The notes below the pieces were generated by a model. The model was not told where the DNA came from. It saw only the letters and a program-made list of their open reading frames with translations, and ran no database searches. Below are positions 60,200-64,000 of a DNA stretch of 64,000 nt, piece after piece. This DNA comes from Cladochytrium replicatum (Eukaryota > Chytridiomycota > Chytridiomycetes > Cladochytriales > Cladochytriaceae), in contig JAHLKD010000012.1 of assembly GCA_025526935.1 (NCBI GenBank), positions 248,001 to 312,000 on the forward strand. The letters run 5' to 3'. Position 1 is the stretch's first letter. Each line of letters opens with the position of its first letter. The position numbers and the translations under genes were made by a program.

Positions 60200-61066
60200 A
60201 TGACACAGTTGGAAGGGACGGAACTGGGGATCACCAGCACAAGAGTGCTGACACTGCTGTTCGTAGTGGGAGAGGACGAGACCACGGGGAAGAGACGCGC
60301 GCTGCTGGGTCTGAAGGTATTCGAGTAGAACGTTGGAGAGCGGTATCTCACTTCTCCAATCGCAGAAACGAGGGTTTGGAAAGGACTACTGGAACGGATT
60401 CGGAGGAAAATTGGAGCCTGGAGAGACTATTCGCCAGGCCGCAAAGCGAGAGCTGCAGGCAAGCAATGATTCGGTGGCCAGAAAGTTTATCTGAACTAGG
60501 TTCACTTAAAAGGAGGAATCCGGACTGGAAGCCAGACTGGAAGATATCCACAGAGTCGGAACAATTGTAAGGACCTTTCGGTATCTATTTATATCAAGTC
60601 CAGCGAATCTGACTTTGAAATCGAATGCAGATGTTCGTGTTCGAGGGGGACCCTTTGGGTCTCGAAGTGCACGTCTTCCACGTCAACAAATACACCGGCG
60701 TCGAGGCAGAAACAGAAGAAATGCGCCCACAGTGGTACACTTTCGATCAATTTCCGTTTAAATCTATGTGGCCCGATGACGAGCTCTGGATCAGCCATCT
60801 CGTAAAGTTCGACGAAGCCCATCACACGGGCAAGCCTCTGGAAGGATTTACTGCCACGTTTCTGTAATGTTTCGATCGAACATCCCGATTTACGTTCACT
60901 GATGCTCAATGCTTCTAGGTTCGGTGCAGATCAAAAGACCATTATTAACTACCAGATCGATACATATCCAGTTAAACTCTCCAAGGATGCAAAGAGTTCT
61001 GTCTTTGCCGATGGCCTTCCAGAAGGGTTTGACGTGGCAAACCAGAAATGGCAAACCGCGCCATAA
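60200..61066 (+). CDS. NUDT1: MTH1-type 8-oxo-dGTP Nudix hydrolase
   Basis: Five exons, 60200-60316, 60366-60458, 60513-60566, 60631-60863 and 60919-61066, give 214 residues. It should clean the nucleotide pool by hydrolysing oxidised purine triphosphates to monophosphates. The Nudix box is complete, G53-x5-E59-x7-R67-E68-L-x-E-E-S-G-L75, and is read across an intron. The preceding [17 protein letters not shown], the block [25 protein letters not shown] and the base-recognition WPDD (135-138) match human MTH1 in order. The intron after residue 70 has a GC donor (CAG|GCAAGC). The chain is about 58 residues longer than human MTH1, mostly at the C-terminal end and the N-terminus. The assignment does not depend on any single open frame: each exon alone is short. 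Confidence 0.93.
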
Positions 61067-61135
61067 GTTGATATCTCCATGTTCAGTCGGGCGGAAACGT
61101 TGCAGCAATCATCCAAATAAATATGCCTTTGTTGA

Positions 61136-62529
61136 TTACCTTCCTGCTCCGTGCAAGAACTCGTTGCCCCTCAGCTTGCTTAACACAATTCCGCATGCAA
61201 CGCTGACATTCAAACTATCCAGCATTCCCACCCCTGCTTCAACTGCTCTCGCCCGTCCAGATGGAATCCACACAAGCTCGTTGCAGCTCCTTAGAACTGC
61301 AGGTTTCAGTCCTTCCCCCTCGTTGCCAAACACGACAATGGTTGGCCCGCGTGTTTTGACGCTATGAATTGGAGATGCAGGTGTTCTGCTATTAAGATCT
61401 GGAATTGCTGTCCCCACCACATGCCATCCGTCCGATCGCTCCAGAAAGTTGAAAAGTTAGTGACACGAGAGCGCAGGTAAGTTTTAACTTAAAAACGAAT
61501 ACCTCCATTAGTTTGCTGAGATTTGTCGTGACATACATGTCCATCGCTTCCATAGCACCGGCACTCGCCCGGGATACCGTAGGAGACAGTGGAGAGCTAA
61601 AAAAAAACATGGTCAGTTTCACTGGTACACCGGATGCCTTTCCAATTACCTTTCCCTCTCTGTCACGATCACTCCGTCCACACCAAAGAAGTGTGCGTTG
61701 CGAAGGATGGCCCCCAGGTTCTGGCAAGAATGCATCAAGATAGAAATCCAGACCACCCGAGCATTCGTACTTACATGTGGATCCTGAATGCGATCGAGAG
61801 CTGAAGAAAAATAGATATCAGCTGAACCTTATACATACCACCACCATCATGACACCTCTTACCGACCCAAAGAGGAGCAAATCCCGTACCCGAAACGCTC
61901 TTTGGTGCGCTTTCCCTAGCCGATATCCTACACTCGTACCTGTGCCCAAACCCAGGAAAACGACTCAATATTTGTCCCGCTTTACTGACTCCACAAACAC
62001 CCACGATTCTTCGCCATCAGACAACAGAACAGGTCCAAGCGCTTCGATCCGGCTCAGCCGCAGCGCACCGACTTCAAGCACCACCCCCCCCTGCACTCTC
62101 GTCTCCGTTTTCGGGCCACCCGCGAACCTTGCCGCTCGTCCCCTCGCAACCGGCAGTTCCCGCCGACTGTACTCCCCCGCCGCTAACCGCTCGAGCGTGC
62201 TTCCGGCTGCAGTCTCTACGCGCACGCCGCGTCTTGCAGCGAGCTCGATGAGGGGTTTTGGAGGCGAGGAAGCGGCATCGACGAGGAGCCTGTGGAGAGG
62301 ACGGCGGGCGTGGTGAAGAGCAGCTTGGATCACGTTGATTCCGCTGAGGAACTGATGGCTAGCACTAGGATCAGTGATCCAGGTTGAAAAAGATTACTAT
62401 TTATTTTTTTGTCAGGGGTTCATTCTACCTCATTGAATCTGAGTGCTGGAAGGAACGCGTGGAATGGACGACGGAGAGTTTGTGGTGTATGCAGATACAC
62501 CGCTGGGAGACTACTTCAGAGGCATGCAT
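61136..62529 (-). CDS. SpoU/TrmH-family 2'-O-ribose rRNA methyltransferase, probably mitochondrial (Mrm1/Pet56-like)
   Basis: Likely exons run from 62529-62429 and 62364 to about 61986, then short exons near 61793-61766, 61735-61670 and 61595-61504, and the last from about 61438 to 61136. SAM-knot motifs are clear: IQDPHNLGAILRNAHFFGVD (motif 1), IVVFGNEGEGLK (motif 2) and SLNVSVACGIVL (motif 3). The N-terminal part has the SpoU substrate-binding start, FLSGINVIQAALHHARRPLH. The first exon encodes a basic, Ser/His-rich leader (MHASEVVSQRC...), consistent with mitochondrial import and with Mrm1, which methylates the large mitochondrial rRNA. One junction (end of exon 2 to LDRIQDPH) does not resolve cleanly in my reading. 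Confidence 0.82.
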
Positions 62530-62727
62530 GCTTGGACAATGGAAATCGGGAGCGCTTGCTGACAGACTCTGCTAGAATTCGAGGAGGAGCTGGTCGTCGA
62601 CAACTCTCTCGCTCCACGATCCCATTCGCTGTTCTCGAAATGGTGGAATGCTTTTGTAACCTCGCTGCAGATGGCACTGGTGGGAGGAGTGCTGTACGCT
62701 TGCGAGGCCACCTGGCTTAACCTAAAT

Positions 62728-63234
62728 TCACTTCTTTGGGCGGTAGACTCGGGTCGGTTTTCCCGAGACCAACTTAGAATCACCGCAAACTGATGAGTTT
62801 ACAACGGCAACCACAGTCATCCGGATCATCAATGCCTCTCTCTCGAATCCGAGAGAAGCACCGCCTCTACCAGCGATCCATCGGAATATCTCATGGATTT
62901 CTCGTTCGGTGATGCTAGGTGGTACATTCACTGTTGCTGCAGGGATTCACTTTGGCTGGAGGACGGCCCGGCTCAGTCGACTGCAATTACAGGCAGGATA
63001 CCCACCTAGATCAGTAATTCCTGCGGCGGCCACGATCATAGCGTTTTCCTCCGGGTGGGAAGCCGTCCGATGGTGGGTAGGTACAAATCCGAGCACCACA
63101 ATGGACGAATATCCATTCTGACCGGCATTGCCGCTGTAGAGATCATACAGATCATACCATTCTTCGAAACGAGTTGTCGAGTCCGTACACAGCTTCGTTA
63201 CAACAGCGATGGATCTCGACTCAGTATGCTCCAA
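62728..63234 (-). CDS. Small protein, unknown function
   Basis: Two likely exons, 63234-63006 and 62930-62728, with a 75-base intron, give 143 residues: MEHTESRSIAVV at the start, PPSITEREIHEIFRWIAGRG in exon 2, and TRVYRPKK at the end. It has no recognised domain. The start overlaps the plus-strand gene at 63209 by 26 bases, so one of the two starts is probably wrong. A second open stretch on the same strand (62511-62783) overlaps the end in another frame. Confidence 0.4.
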
Positions 63235-64000
63235 AGCGATCCGTCACGTCCAAGAAATCTCCGTCGTATCCCACCGATACCGACTGTACTTTACTACCTA
63301 CAAAGAATTTTCATCCCTCCAACTCTCTAACGCCTTTATTTTTGTTGTCCCACTAGAACATCGGTTCTCCCTCCAATCGCCCGCATCGAGCAAGCCCACA
63401 CCACAGCCCTCGCCTCCGCACTCCGCCGAGCCGTCCACAACGCCCTCACAGTCTCCACGACCTCCCTAAACCACGCCACGAACCGCATCCTCGCGCTCCT
63501 CTCAAACACCTCGCCATCAGCAATGACCGAGGATGATCCAGTCCGCCACGACGCGAGTGCGGTCTCGATCGCGGAGATGAAAGTCGCGCAGCACGAATTC
63601 AGGGATGCAAGAGAGGAGTTGATGGAGGCTGTGCTGATGTGGTCGAGGGCCGTGGGAAGGAGTGGGAGGAAAGAAGTGGTGAAGTTTGAGGGTGGGGTTT
63701 CAGATGTTATGAGAGAGGTTGGTGGGGTTTTGAAACGCGGGGCTGGTGACGTCGGCGGTGTGCTGGGTTCACAACAAGGTGAAGTGGAATTTGAGGTCAA
63801 AGAGGATACGGTGGGGTCTGATCTGTTGCTTTGTGACAGACCTCAAGAGCGCAATGCAAGCTCAGAGCCAGTCTGGCGCCGTTGGATCCAAAAACATGAA
63901 AATCGTCGACATCACGCGCGGACTGTACGGGCATTTCGTCCAGGAACTCGTGGGACTCGACAACCATCTCCAAAGCATGAAGATCAAACTCTACCTCTGC
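63209..64000 (+). CDS. Helical protein, unknown function, cut by window end
   Basis: Possible exons are 63209-63288 (donor CT|GTACTT), 63361-63773 (ending CAA G) and 63836 to the window end; the last two are joined by a 62-base intron that restores frame. The product is almost all helical: IEQAHTTALASALRRAVHNAL, AEMKVAQHEFRDAREELMEAVLMW, then DITRGLYGHFVQELVGLDNHL. This suggests a coiled-coil or helical-bundle protein. I cannot name the family, and the 3' part lies outside the window. Confidence 0.45.

Noticed and set aside
60180-60351. Upstream in-frame start for beta-mannosidase at 60351
   Set aside because: It would overlap the first NUDT1 exon, and the extra residues show no family similarity; MRQFLTSAAGVRWEF fits the usual N-terminus.
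59509-60570. A 353-codon open frame on the plus strand across beta-mannosidase and NUDT1
   Set aside because: Most of it is antisense to beta-mannosidase, and its end crosses NUDT1 introns in the wrong frame. The NUDT1 exons in other frames give the conserved protein.

Overview
The window looks like nuclear DNA of a filamentous or zoosporic fungus. Genes carry many short spliceosomal introns (about 49-76 bases, mostly GT-AG). Several products are mitochondrial or endosomal eukaryotic proteins, and a Ty1/copia element cuts the left edge. An MTH1/NUDT1-type Nudix hydrolase, a DDX59-like helicase and a coclaurine-N-methyltransferase-like enzyme fit an early-diverging (chytrid-like) lineage better than an ascomycete. 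That placement is inference; no marker gene settles it.

Layout. 1-3662: 5' part of a Ty1/copia element on the minus strand. 4739-6668: a SAM-dependent methyltransferase. 7271-27962: a hydroxamate siderophore cluster. It holds a GNAT acyltransferase (minus), an L-ornithine N5-monooxygenase (minus) and, divergent from the latter, a 12-exon nonribosomal peptide synthetase whose exons add up to 5,299 codons in one unbroken frame. The three would hydroxylate ornithine, acylate it, and join it with other residues into a ferrichrome-like peptide. The synthetase reads A-T-C, T-C, A-T-C, A-T-C, A-T-C, which differs from the SidC layout I know.

28498-29589: succinate dehydrogenase iron-sulfur subunit. 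29590-37122: a gene-poor island with tandem repeats, a long inverted repeat and scattered coding-like pieces I do not recognise. 37123-41256: mitochondrial-type carbamoyl-phosphate synthase large chain. 41754-44160 and 44219-46955: a divergent pair, a Vac1/Pep7-type double-FYVE protein and a DDX59-like DEAD-box helicase. 47390-54211: three proteins of unknown function (single-pass membrane, large low-complexity, two-segment membrane). 54500-55835: CNMT/CFA-synthase-family methyltransferase. 56197-56747: small unknown. 57129-60180 and 60200-61066: beta-mannosidase and NUDT1, divergent with only 19 bases between start codons. 61136-62529: SpoU/TrmH-type rRNA methyltransferase with a likely mitochondrial leader. 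The right end holds two small unknown genes with overlapping starts; the last runs off the window.

Exon borders were placed by hand from splice signals, frame and family alignment from memory. Where exon lengths sum to a multiple of three and the motifs join cleanly (acyltransferase, monooxygenase, synthetase, SDHB, CPS, Vac1, helicase, CNMT-like, beta-mannosidase, NUDT1) I am fairly confident.
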